Shown one piece after another: positions 17,675 through 26,193 of a stretch of DNA of 64,000 nt; positions within the stretch are counted from its first letter, which is position 1, and every line of letters begins with the position of its first letter. The notes beneath the pieces are model-generated. The model worked only from the letters and a program-made list of their open reading frames with translations, was not told the DNA's origin and ran no database searches. A program made the position numbers and the translations under genes. This stretch comes from Pseudopedobacter sp035496935 (GTDB lineage: Bacteria; Bacteroidota; Bacteroidia; Sphingobacteriales; Sphingobacteriaceae), in contig DATJED010000014.1 of the NCBI GenBank assembly GCA_035496935.1, positions 1-64,000 of the forward strand, in the 5' to 3' direction.

Positions 17675-18220
17675 TCAGAAAGTCTTGCGTGAATTCTCAT
17701 AAGCTTTCTCCATCTCTTTTTTCATATTATTACCGCTATGGTCATACAAATACCTCCACGATTTTTTTATCCTATCATTGTCTAACTGTTGTGTTTCTAT
17801 ATCTTTTTGGTTATTGCTATAATTCGCTCCCCATTTATAGATATTATTGATTACAAGCATTGCCGTCAACCATATAATCCACCTGCCAAAAACAATCTTG
17901 TAAAACAGTTTGGCATCCTGCTCAGGAAAGAGCAATAACTGGAATTTTTTAACCACGCTTTTTGGTTGGTTTCCTACAATTGTTTTGATATCCGCCAAAC
18001 CTTTTTGGAGCAATAGCAAAAAAGGTTTGGTGTCTGAATTTGCTGTTACCGTTTGAGGCTTGCTGGTGTGGTTTTCAAATTCCTTTAATTTTTCGCTCAG
18101 TTCATCAGACCTTTTGATCAGTTCAATAATATGTTGGTTTGTAGTTTTCTGTTCATCTACAAACTCCTGCAAGACGAGTTCTAGGGTATCCCTATCTATT
18201 TGCTTTTCTTCATTTGCCAT
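17675..18220 (-). CDS. Mobilization-associated membrane protein
   Basis: The 181-aa protein has a coiled-coil-like N-terminal half (heptad-type Leu/Ile spacing, about 10-55) and one transmembrane segment around IIWLTAMLVINNIYKWG. It follows the relaxase gene by 10 bp on the same strand, so it is part of the mob operon. Accessory membrane proteins in this position are common in Bacteroidota mobilizable elements and may couple the relaxosome to the helper transfer channel. That role is inferred from position only. Confidence 0.65.
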   Translation of the reverse strand: MANEEKQIDRDTLELVLQEFVDEQKTTNQHIIELIKRSDELSEKLKEFENHTSKPQTVTANSDTKPFLLLLQKGLADIKTIVGNQPKSVVKKFQLLLFPEQDAKLFYKIVFGRWIIWLTAMLVINNIYKWGANYSNNQKDIETQQLDNDRIKKSWRYLYDHSGNNMKKEMEKAYENSRKTF

Positions 18221-18230
18221 AGCTTAAATT

Positions 18231-19238
18231 TTAATGTGTCCTACCTTTGTGTCTGTATTTTTTCTTCTTCGTTCTTTTTAATTCGGAAGGGAGTTCATCA
18301 GCCCCGAATTCTGTCCTAGTCAGGTCAGCAAGTAGCATTGAAATCTGCTTTTCCATGTTTTTGATAATATCTCCCTGGTACTCTGTTTTCGCCTGTTGAT
18401 CTGGCTTTGCAAAATCGTGGGACTGCATCCTATCTTTTTGTAGTTTATCAGTTACTGATTCCTCTTTCTGAAGTTGCCTTTTCAGTTCCAGCACCTTCTC
18501 GATCTTTGCCAATGAGAAGCCAACTTCGCTTCCTTTGACCTTTACCTTCTTGTTATCGATAAAAGAGATGCCCCTCCCCTTAATGATCTGATAACCCAAA
18601 GCTTTCATCTGCTTTTCAAATTCTGGATAGTTCATTGATTTTTCTAGGGAATTTCTGATGTTGCTTTTCAACCTTTCCTTTCTGCTGTCATGCCTTGAGA
18701 TTTTTCTTTCGCTAGGCGGAAGAAAAGCCCTTGGGCTCAACACTTCCTGTAAACCATATTGCTTCTCCAGCTTTCTACACAAAGCCGACATCCGTTTGTA
18801 GCTGTTCCCATCTTTTGCTGCTTTACCATCAAAGCCAACACGGTTGGCTGCGATATGGATATGCTGTTCTTTGGTGTCCTTGTGAAGAACGCAGATGTAC
18901 TGATGGTCACCCACCCCAAAATCTTCGGCAACTGCTCTTCCAATCTCGGAGAGTTGTGCTTTGCTGAGGTTTTCTCCAGGAGCTAAACGGAGCGAGAGAT
19001 GGAGCACCGGCTTCTCGCACCTCCTGCTCAGTTTCTGAACATCCCTGAACTGGCTCGCTAGTTCCTTCTTGTTGCCAAAGCACTGGTTATAAAAAAGCAC
19101 CTCCGCCCGGTTCTGGTGCTGGAGTTTCTCTTCTGTTGATAGCTTTGCTTTTTGCTCTTCGGTCATTTCCTTTTTATCTTCCAGACAGTAACTGATACAG
19201 TGGTAGGCTGATTTGCCTATGGAGACATGACCTATCAT
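18231..19238 (-). CDS. Relaxase / mobilization nuclease
   Basis: In this 335-aa relaxase the metal-binding His triad is His119 with His126 and His128 in HIHIAANRV, matching motif III of MOB-P type relaxases. An N-terminal Tyr (Tyr12 or Tyr17 in SAYHCISYC) is the likely nucleophile that nicks oriT and stays covalently attached to DNA. The C-terminal part is basic and charged. It overlaps the upstream mobC-like gene by 4 bp, so the two are translationally coupled. Confidence 0.9.
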   Translation of the reverse strand: MIGHVSIGKSAYHCISYCLEDKKEMTEEQKAKLSTEEKLQHQNRAEVLFYNQCFGNKKELASQFRDVQKLSRRCEKPVLHLSLRLAPGENLSKAQLSEIGRAVAEDFGVGDHQYICVLHKDTKEQHIHIAANRVGFDGKAAKDGNSYKRMSALCRKLEKQYGLQEVLSPRAFLPPSERKISRHDSRKERLKSNIRNSLEKSMNYPEFEKQMKALGYQIIKGRGISFIDNKKVKVKGSEVGFSLAKIEKVLELKRQLQKEESVTDKLQKDRMQSHDFAKPDQQAKTEYQGDIIKNMEKQISMLLADLTRTEFGADELPSELKRTKKKKYRHKGRTH

Positions 19239-19606
19239 TTCAATTTTTCTTTTATCAAGGTAGCTAACTGTTTCACTTCAATGGATTGTACATTCAACTT
19301 TGCTCTTTCAATAGCATTCAGTTCCTCCAGCTCATTTCGCTTTTTAGCAATCTGGTTGAGGTTCGCAGCGAGGTGGTTGAGCGTTCCGGTCATAGACAGT
19401 ACTTCTTTACTAAGGGCTTTATTTTTTTGATTTATTATTCCTGTCAGGCCCAGTTCCCTTAAATATTCCGAAGTGTTCAATCGGAGAGCTTTTGCCTTGG
19501 CTTCTATTACCTTTTTCTCATAAAGGGTGCACTTGATGGTGATATAGCATTCCTTTTTAATTTTTTTTCTCGGACGTCCTCCCCTGTTTCTTTTATCCTC
19601 TTCCAT
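19235..19606 (-). CDS. MobC-like relaxosome accessory protein
   Basis: The 123-aa protein has a very basic N-terminus (RNRGGRPRKKIKKE) and a ribbon-helix-helix-like region (ITIKCTLYEKKVIEAKAKAL), then a helical region with NHLAANLNQIAKK that is typical of MobC/BmgB proteins. It would bind oriT and help the relaxase. It overlaps the relaxase start by 4 bp. Confidence 0.85.
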   Translation of the reverse strand: MEEDKRNRGGRPRKKIKKECYITIKCTLYEKKVIEAKAKALRLNTSEYLRELGLTGIINQKNKALSKEVLSMTGTLNHLAANLNQIAKKRNELEELNAIERAKLNVQSIEVKQLATLIKEKLK

Positions 19607-19689
19607 AAGCTTATCATTGTCTTAAAATTTTTGAATGCGATAGCATGAGAAAATCTTTTCCTTCATCTCCGAAATGCAATGCAGGGGAT

Positions 19690-19745
19690 GGAGGAAAACC
19701 GGCGTTTTGGTGCAACCAAAACATAGCTGGCTACCTGCAAAACGT
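19690..19745. promoter_or_regulatory. Candidate origin of transfer (oriT)
   Basis: Just upstream of the mobC-relaxase operon, a perfect 8-bp inverted repeat GTTTTGGT-gca-ACCAAAAC (19704-19722) is followed by the small palindrome TAGC-tg-GCTA and a short direct echo GCAAAACG. Inverted repeats beside a nick site, located before mob genes, are the usual oriT layout in such elements. Confidence 0.45.
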
Positions 19746-19759
19746 CAAAAGAGATTTCC

Positions 19760-20056
19760 TTAAATAGGAGTTCCTAATAAACTATCATGGATGATGATCT
19801 TACTTCCCTTGAAATGATCATAAGAGGGTTCATAATCTATATAACCGAATGCTGTCAGATCGTTGATGCATTTATGATAAGTTGCTGTCGATCTGATCTT
19901 GCTGAGTTTCATCAACTGCCTTCGCGATATCCGAAAAGGAGTGTTGAACCTGCTGCGCTCCCAAAGAGAGAACATGGAGATGTAAAGACAAAGGTGGGAA
20001 GGTTGGAGCCGGTTGTCCTGAGTTACAGGAATCAGGAATTGGGTTAAACTAGGCAT
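19760..20056 (-). CDS. Small winged-helix-like protein of the mobile element
   Basis: From the ATG at 20056 the product is 98 aa (MPSLTQFLIP) and overlaps the end of the upstream HTH gene by 8 bp, which favours this start over one at 20083. Residues such as FRISRRQLMKLSKIRSTATY followed by HKCINDLTAFGYIDYEP look like a winged helix. The protein may regulate the element or help replication. No named family is recognised with certainty. Confidence 0.65.
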   Translation of the reverse strand: MPSLTQFLIPVTQDNRLQPSHLCLYISMFSLWERSRFNTPFRISRRQLMKLSKIRSTATYHKCINDLTAFGYIDYEPSYDHFKGSKIIIHDSLLGTPI

Positions 20057-20318
20057 GGCTACCTCCTTCCAATAGTTTAGCAATGTCCGCTGATTTGTAA
20101 TACATAGTTCCCCCGATTTTGGTGTATCTGAGTGTTCCGTTTATTCTGAGGTTCTGCAAAGTTCCGGGAGAGATGTTTAACAGTTTTCGGACTTCTGCGC
20201 TTTTCAGCCATTGTCGGGTTCCCTGATTTTCTCTAGGTTTTACGAGTTTGCTGATTTCAGTTAACAGTTCAGATTTGAACTGTACCAGGTCTTCTTTGGT
20301 GATGATTTCTACTGACAT
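20049..20318 (-). CDS. Excisionase-like helix-turn-helix protein
   Basis: In this 89-aa protein the C-terminal half is a MerR/excisionase-type HTH: WLKSAEVRKLLNISPGTLQ then RINGTLRYTKIGGTMYY. Such proteins sit in nearly every Bacteroidota mobilizable or conjugative element and control excision or mob gene expression. It overlaps the next gene. Confidence 0.8.
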   Translation of the reverse strand: MSVEIITKEDLVQFKSELLTEISKLVKPRENQGTRQWLKSAEVRKLLNISPGTLQNLRINGTLRYTKIGGTMYYKSADIAKLLEGGSHA

Positions 20319-20433
20319 GATGTAATGTTTTATAGATGAATTAATGCCAGAAACAAATCAATAAAGTCTAGTAAAAAACTAATTGATTCTTCTGGATAAC
20401 CATACAAAAGTCAATAGGAAAGAAGGGTTTTGA

Positions 20434-20484
20434 ATGACCAATCGAGGCTTTTGGTCATGTGCAATGGGTAAACAAGGGCTTGTT
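20434..20484. promoter_or_regulatory. Two inverted repeats between element genes
   Basis: ATGACCAA (20434-20441) pairs with TTGGTCAT (20451-20458). AACAAG-gg-CTTGTT (20471-20484) is a perfect palindrome. They lie between the 20493-21245 gene end and the HTH gene start, so they may be an operator or a terminator for the upstream gene. Confidence 0.4.
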
Positions 20485-20492
20485 CCCCTTAT

Positions 20493-21245
20493 TTATCTCT
20501 TATTTGGAGTGATCTTGAAAATCTTATCATCATCGGCAACATCAGAGCCTTTGATGAGTTTGGTGTTTTTGTTGGCAGGGAAATAATTTCTCGCTGTGTT
20601 GATGGGGATTTCTTTTTCCCCGTGAAGGAAATATTTGGAGAGCATCTTGTACCAGGGGCTTTGCGTCTGTGAACGGAAAAGTCTCCTGTCATCAGTTAAA
20701 GTGAGCTCCTGGATCTGTCTGAACAAATCAATGACCGTTGCCAGTTTCCCTTCCATAATGCTGATCTTTTCAGCTGATTCATACTGGTTGAACTCTTTGA
20801 TTTGGGCTTCTAAATTCTCGACTTGAGTCTTTAAATTTTGAATGTGGCCTTCCTTTTCAGCGAGCAGAATCTCTAAAGATTTATGATGGTTCCACTGGTC
20901 GATGGAGTGAAGGAATTTTAGAAATTGATTGCATTTTCTTAATGATTCTTTATTTAAAACATGCCTTGAACCGAAAGGAGTCTGTTGTTTATAGTAGTTG
21001 ATTCTGGTCGTTGTTAACTCGTAAACATAGCTGAAGAATTCTTTTTCTTCACCCGCATTTTCTTTCAAAAAATAGGTTAGATGATACTGATAGAACGCTG
21101 GATATTTTTCTTCATCCAGCTCATAAAGTTTGAGGAAAAAGAAATTATCTGAGTATGATTTATTGAATATAAATGGTCTTCCAAGCTCGAATTTGTGTGG
21201 GGAAAAGTTTAATGGGTGGCGGAGTTTGAAGAAGGGATTGCTCAT
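20493..21245 (-). CDS. Mobile-element protein of unknown function
   Basis: The 250-aa protein has a central coiled coil (about 130-175, around EKEGHIQNLKTQVENLEAQI). The N-terminal part is aromatic and basic (PFFKLRHPLNFSPHKFELGR). I recognise no enzyme motif. It is the first gene of the leftward mob/HTH module. Proteins of this size with a coiled coil near an excisionase occur in Bacteroidota elements without a known role. Confidence 0.6.
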   Translation of the reverse strand: MSNPFFKLRHPLNFSPHKFELGRPFIFNKSYSDNFFFLKLYELDEEKYPAFYQYHLTYFLKENAGEEKEFFSYVYELTTTRINYYKQQTPFGSRHVLNKESLRKCNQFLKFLHSIDQWNHHKSLEILLAEKEGHIQNLKTQVENLEAQIKEFNQYESAEKISIMEGKLATVIDLFRQIQELTLTDDRRLFRSQTQSPWYKMLSKYFLHGEKEIPINTARNYFPANKNTKLIKGSDVADDDKIFKITPNKR

Positions 21246-21530
21246 GCTTGAAGGAAATGATTTTAGAATTTAGAGCAAGAATCTTTCCATTTGAACTGCG
21301 TTAAAGCTCAATATCTGCTTTAGGTTTATTTAGTTATTACCTAAAACATAACTATTGACACACATTAATTGCCTAGATTATCGTTGAAACTGAATTGTAT
21401 AAAACAGGTTCAAATTTGAAAAGAAGAGATCTGCTTATTAAATAGATTAAAAGGCTTTGAAGGAAAACCGTCCAGTATCAATGGAGGACACATTCACATT
21501 GAGAAAGTTCAGAAAATTCAAAAGTGGATC

Positions 21531-22538
21531 CTATACAGAACTCCGTTGTATCAGACAGAAAGGATTTCTGATTTGTTCGTAACGGTTTTCTAGAATCAAC
21601 TGAGCGGCACTTCGTCCCATCTGTTCAAAATCGGTTGTTACTACAGTTATATCTAACAACTCTTTTAGTGCAGTTTCATTAAAAGAAAGTATACCAATCT
21701 CTTTACCAGGCTGATATTCAAGTTCGCGACATTGTTTTATTAATACCGCGAGATCTGATTCAGTTAAAACAACATACATAGTACGAAGGTGAATATTTTC
21801 TTTCGTAGTAGCAGTAATTACCGAAAATTGCTTGTTAGTCTCTAAACAGAACGTCATTACACCCTCTGTAAGTTCTACAGGATGCTGGCTATGCTGAGGA
21901 AATACCACGATAATTCCATCATATTTCGCAATAAGGTCTAACACCGATCTTAAAGCGTCATATATATCAAATTTGAAATTCTGATAAACTGCTTTATGAG
22001 GTATAGTGAGTTCAAGGTGCTTGTCGAGAAGAAGAAGTTTATCCGAAGGTATAGACATTAATATTGGCATATAGTCTTTTTTCTGTATGCCATGGAAAAA
22101 ATGAGGCATCACCACATAATGATGATAACTGTCAAGATTCTCGGTAATGATTTCTTCCAACACAGCAGGGCTATAATGATGTATGTGTAAATCCACCCTT
22201 ACATTATCGCCAAGGGTATCCAGAAAAGCGTCGTAAATAATCTTCTTATAGGAACTCAGCTTATTAAAAAGTAACAGAATCTTGGTACGTTTATCTCTCT
22301 TCTCTAAAATAAAGTTCCCCTTTCCCTTAACTGCTTTTACATAGCCCTCTTTTATCAGTTTTTTATATGCCTTCTCTACGGTATCTCTCGAAACAGCATT
22401 TCTTTTGCTGAAAATAGTTATCGATGGCAGTTGTGTATCTCTTTTAAGTCTCTCAGATTCAATTTCTTCAACGATAAAATTAAAAATCTGCATCACTTTA
22501 GTAGTAGAACTTTGTTTATCTATAAAAATTAGCTCCAT
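21531..22538 (-). CDS. GntR-type regulator with LacI-like sensor domain
   Basis: Residues about 8-75 of this 335-aa regulator form a GntR winged helix (LPSITIFSKRNAVSRDTVEKAY, KLIKEGYVKAVKGKGNFI). The remainder resembles a periplasmic-binding/LacI-type sensor, ending with the conserved MGRSAAQLILENR segment. This fusion is known for sugar regulators of Bacteroidota, including rhamnose and fucose regulators. As the last gene of the leftward PUL, it probably senses a monosaccharide released by the locus, possibly L-rhamnose. The ligand is an inference. Confidence 0.8.
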   Translation of the reverse strand: MELIFIDKQSSTTKVMQIFNFIVEEIESERLKRDTQLPSITIFSKRNAVSRDTVEKAYKKLIKEGYVKAVKGKGNFILEKRDKRTKILLLFNKLSSYKKIIYDAFLDTLGDNVRVDLHIHHYSPAVLEEIITENLDSYHHYVVMPHFFHGIQKKDYMPILMSIPSDKLLLLDKHLELTIPHKAVYQNFKFDIYDALRSVLDLIAKYDGIIVVFPQHSQHPVELTEGVMTFCLETNKQFSVITATTKENIHLRTMYVVLTESDLAVLIKQCRELEYQPGKEIGILSFNETALKELLDITVVTTDFEQMGRSAAQLILENRYEQIRNPFCLIQRSSV

Positions 22539-22635
22539 ATCATTTTTTATTCAGTAAACAAATACATATATCTCCCCTTTCGATACCATTAAAGATTTTA
22601 ATAGAACCCACTATTTCTGAACGCTAAGTAGTTAG

Positions 22636-23547
22636 TCATGGCATATTAATTAAACCAGTTTGTCTCATCCATTCGAATAGCGGTGCTATCCATTCTGGAT
22701 GCCGTAAAATGAATCCATGTCCACCTTTAGGATAGATATGCATCTCAACTGAAACATTCGCATGTCTTAAATGCTCGAAATAATTGATACTATTATCTAT
22801 ATCAACCAATTTATCATCTGCAGCATGGGTAATATAAGCAGGCGGCGAGGAGCTATTAATCTGCAATTCGCTTGAGAAATAGTCAATCATATCTTTCGCC
22901 GGTGTTTTACCTAAAAGATTTGTCCTGGAATCTTTATGGGTAAGGCTGTCCTGCATGCTGATGACCGGATAAACCACTATTTGAAAATCCGGTCTTAAAC
23001 TTGTCTTGTTACTGTTCTTGATCAATGGTTCGTTATAATGTGTTGCTAGAGTTGAGGCTAAATGTCCACCAGCAGAAAAGCCCATTACTCCTATCTTCTG
23101 CTCATTGAGGTTCCATTCTTTAGCGTGTTCCCTGATCAATTTTATGGCTTGTTGTGCATCTTGAAGAGGAGCGTCTTTCTTATCATACATTAAAGAATCA
23201 TTTGGCAATCTATATTTCAGCACTATTGCCGCTACTCCATTTTTCACCAACTCCTTAGCCGTATTGATTCCCTCAGCCTGATACATTAATACTTTATACG
23301 CTCCTCCCGGGCATATCAACACAGCAGTCCCATTTGCTTTATTTTTTTCAGGCAAAAATATTTGTATGGTTGGGTTACTAACTGATCTTACTATGCTTGA
23401 AGGTATATCTTGATCAGTATTTACTGATTTCATCCCCGGCACACCATTTGAATATAAATTCATAATTTCTTGTGCATTCACAGAATAGCAGAAAAAGGAG
23501 AACATTAGATAAACAATGGCTCTTTTGATATCAAAGTTGATTCGCAT
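22636..23547 (-). CDS. Secreted alpha/beta-hydrolase, probable carbohydrate esterase
   Basis: From the ATG at 23547 the product is 303 aa and opens with a good signal peptide ending YSVNAQ. An earlier ATG at 23631 would place 28 polar residues before it. Motifs are GGGAY (oxyanion hole), GFSAGGH (nucleophile Ser), HAADDKLVD (Asp) and GGHGF (His). The acetylxylan-esterase/BD-FAE-like group has this layout and removes acetyl or similar esters from polysaccharides. In this PUL it would de-esterify the glycan so that lyases or rhamnosidases can act. Substrate unproven. Confidence 0.8.
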   Translation of the reverse strand: MRINFDIKRAIVYLMFSFFCYSVNAQEIMNLYSNGVPGMKSVNTDQDIPSSIVRSVSNPTIQIFLPEKNKANGTAVLICPGGAYKVLMYQAEGINTAKELVKNGVAAIVLKYRLPNDSLMYDKKDAPLQDAQQAIKLIREHAKEWNLNEQKIGVMGFSAGGHLASTLATHYNEPLIKNSNKTSLRPDFQIVVYPVISMQDSLTHKDSRTNLLGKTPAKDMIDYFSSELQINSSSPPAYITHAADDKLVDIDNSINYFEHLRHANVSVEMHIYPKGGHGFILRHPEWIAPLFEWMRQTGLINMP

Positions 23548-23708
23548 ACGACTATGATTATCTGACTCTGTTTTGTAAGAGGTAGGGCATTGCCGAATAG
23601 CTTTTGTGATATTTTTTTGATGGTAGTTCATTTTATTTCAGTTTATAATGTGACAACAACTTTTCTATTACCCTGTAGAGTATTTCTTCTTAAATTTTTA
23701 CTTTATCG

Positions 23709-26114
23709 CTATGGTTTAAATTCTATTACTTGCCTTCCTGACTTTAACACTATTTCTTGCCCATTGCAAACAAACTTTCCTTTCAGTTTTCCCGGCAATT
23801 CTATATTGGCTAAGTACGAACCATCCTTTTTTCTAAAATACTTAACTTTTATAGCTCCAAAAGGATGAGGCACTACTCCCGAAACCTCCTTCAGGTTTCC
23901 GAGATGTGGTTCTATCTTTACTGAAGTGAAGCCAGGTGACCCTGGCATGATACCGCAAATGGTAGCCAGAAAATCATAACATGGACTGGCACTCCACGCA
24001 TGACAATCTGAACGAACAGAAGGTGATAGGGTCTCTGGGAAAGTAGATAAACCAAGCGATAACATTTCTTTCCAAGGGTCTAAAGTTGAAAGGTAACTAT
24101 TCCCCATTCCTACTTTGTTTAAAGCACTGGTAAAATAGAACCTGAAATATAATGTGGTTTGAATCAAGCTCTCATCATTCATTAATTTGAGCATAACCGC
24201 CTTTTGATCTTTTATGGGAATACAATCTGTGAGAATCCCCCAGATGTTGGCATGCTGGCTAAATATCTTTTTATCGGATGAATCGGCCAGAAGCTTTCTG
24301 TCTGCATCATAACAACTTTTATACACAGCCTCTTTTATATTTAATGCTAGACTGTGATAGTAATCTGCCTTTTGTTGCTGATGTGCCTGACTAAAAAGGT
24401 GTGCAGCTTGTTGTAGCGTATATACATATTGAAGTGACAAGATTGAAGAATTCCCCTCTATTCCGCCCGACGGAACACCTTTTTGAGGAAAGGTCCAATC
24501 TACGAAATTCCAATATCCTGTTTTTCCCAGCAATCCTGTTTGGGGGTCAAGTCGATATTCAAACCATTTCAGTATAGATTCCATGGGAACAAGGTATTTA
24601 TCTACAAATTCCTGATCGTTTCTGTACCAAGAATAATCATAGAGCATAGATATCCAAAACATTGAGAAAGGGGGAATAAACTTCCCACCTCCAGCAGGAT
24701 AAGCATCCCTTGTAAGGCCATCAGGAATTTGAGATTGATGGAATTGCTCTATAGCATTCCGTACCAATCGGTCATCACCAGAGACATAAAGTGATATCAG
24801 CGCTTGAATTCGGGTGTCTCCAACATATTGAAGCTGTTCATAATATGGGCAATCCATATAAGTTTCATTTGCGCACAAACGAGCTGTTCGCCACCCCACG
24901 TTCCATATATCGCTCAAGATTTTATCATTGGAGGTAAAACTGCCATTCTGCTTGAAAGGATATGCGGTGAACCTAGATTGGAGACGATTCAAAACAAGAG
25001 GAGCGTCCTTTGTTATAACATCAAACTGAATATAACGAAAGGTGCGCATCCATAATGGTCTAAAAATGCGTTCCTTTCCTCCATCGGCAACAAACACATC
25101 ATAATATCCTTTAATGTGCTTCCCTTTTACTTCGTTCCTATTTCCCTTTAAATTATTCTGATCAAATAGTGATTCAGCATAGGTAATCCTAATCTGTGCA
25201 TCTTTTCCACCACTGAAGGTAATTTCTGGGTAGGCTGTAGTAAGGTTTTTAATATCAAATAAGATGGTCGCATTGGTATTTGCAGGGACGGTGATTGAAC
25301 CGTTTTTATTGAAAGTTTCTATAATCTTTTGAGTATCCAAATTTAAAACGCGAACAATTCCATTAATAGGTTCTAGCTTTTCTTCCATCATTGGGATAGT
25401 TCTAGGGATGAGCGTACGCTTCTCATTGAAATACCTAGGTCTTGGTTCTGCAACGGGAGTTAACCAATCACTATCATCATAATTAAGGCTTTCCCAGCCA
25501 ATAGGATAATCATTATATACCACACTATCACAACTTCCAACAATATAGGAGCCTAATCTTGATGGTGGAAATGGCTCTGGGAAATACCCGGCATTTTTGA
25601 TCACTTTCCAGCTATGATCCGTATTCACCAGCTTTTCTTTATCTCCGTTGCCCTGAAGAGCAAAACCTGTCTGAAACGAAACCTGTGCAGCAGGTGCCCC
25701 ACTTCCCATATTCCATAATTGAGCGGCCAAAACATTTTTGCCCACTTTTAGATAAGGTGCAATATCTATAGTTTCGTAATACCAATTCCTTAAATCGCCT
25801 CTTGCAGAGCCAAAACATACGGGTTCTCCATTTACAAAGAACCGATACCTTTGGTCACCAGTAAGATGGACTATAAAATGTGCAGGTTGGTGTTCTAACT
25901 CAAAAGTTTTTCTTAGGTGATAGACTCCGTAATCTTTCAGATTTTCATTAGGGCAACTGATCCAGTCTGCATTTAACGAAAAAGTTGGGTATATGACAGA
26001 ATCGGGCTTTATTTGAGCAAATGAAACCTGAATACAGAACATCACTAAAAATCCAAGCATTTTGAGCAACTGAACAACATTAGGTTTACTTTTTAACAAT
26101 TTAAAACTGAACAT
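23709..26114 (-). CDS. Alpha-L-rhamnosidase, GH78
   Basis: The 801-aa product has a signal peptide (1-33), N-terminal beta-sandwich domains, then an (alpha/alpha)6 catalytic domain and a C-terminal beta domain. The motif DCPYYEQLQYVGD has Asp421, Glu426 and Asp433 at the spacing of Asp567, Glu572 and Asp579 of the Bacillus RhaB enzyme, where Glu572 is the general acid. It releases terminal L-rhamnose in the periplasm or outside. It lies within a same-strand run with the unassigned hydrolase, GH105 and PL8 genes. Of the three GH78-like proteins here it has the most canonical active site. Confidence 0.9.
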   Translation of the reverse strand: MFSFKLLKSKPNVVQLLKMLGFLVMFCIQVSFAQIKPDSVIYPTFSLNADWISCPNENLKDYGVYHLRKTFELEHQPAHFIVHLTGDQRYRFFVNGEPVCFGSARGDLRNWYYETIDIAPYLKVGKNVLAAQLWNMGSGAPAAQVSFQTGFALQGNGDKEKLVNTDHSWKVIKNAGYFPEPFPPSRLGSYIVGSCDSVVYNDYPIGWESLNYDDSDWLTPVAEPRPRYFNEKRTLIPRTIPMMEEKLEPINGIVRVLNLDTQKIIETFNKNGSITVPANTNATILFDIKNLTTAYPEITFSGGKDAQIRITYAESLFDQNNLKGNRNEVKGKHIKGYYDVFVADGGKERIFRPLWMRTFRYIQFDVITKDAPLVLNRLQSRFTAYPFKQNGSFTSNDKILSDIWNVGWRTARLCANETYMDCPYYEQLQYVGDTRIQALISLYVSGDDRLVRNAIEQFHQSQIPDGLTRDAYPAGGGKFIPPFSMFWISMLYDYSWYRNDQEFVDKYLVPMESILKWFEYRLDPQTGLLGKTGYWNFVDWTFPQKGVPSGGIEGNSSILSLQYVYTLQQAAHLFSQAHQQQKADYYHSLALNIKEAVYKSCYDADRKLLADSSDKKIFSQHANIWGILTDCIPIKDQKAVMLKLMNDESLIQTTLYFRFYFTSALNKVGMGNSYLSTLDPWKEMLSLGLSTFPETLSPSVRSDCHAWSASPCYDFLATICGIMPGSPGFTSVKIEPHLGNLKEVSGVVPHPFGAIKVKYFRKKDGSYLANIELPGKLKGKFVCNGQEIVLKSGRQVIEFKP

Positions 26115-26193
26115 TTTTAGTGATTTCTTATAGAACTATATGCTTTTAATACTGTATATTTACCTTTAATATTCCTACATTAATTTTTTCGAA

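Larger units (their letters stand above)
10054..21500. mobile_element. Integrative mobilizable element at tRNA-Asp
   Basis: The block begins beside tRNA-Asp with a Bacteroidota tyrosine recombinase and ends with a mobilization/HTH module (17675-21245). Between them lies cargo with defence-like domains. No type IV secretion or Tra genes are present, so it would depend on a helper conjugative element. The right end is approximate. I found no copy of the tRNA 3' sequence in 21246-21530, so attR is either short, diverged, or beyond the PUL. Confidence 0.7.

Noticed and set aside
21432..21545. Short + strand frame (KGFEGKPSSINGG) left of the GntR gene
   Set aside because: It looks somewhat protein-like, but it has no start codon context, runs into the GntR gene on the other strand, and I cannot name a family. 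It could be a remnant at the element boundary.
26139..26165. Fifth copy of the shared ATAC element
   Set aside because: AATACTG and TTTACC occur, but the inner T-run and the second ATAC do not align, and no TAnnTTTG lies at the fixed distance.
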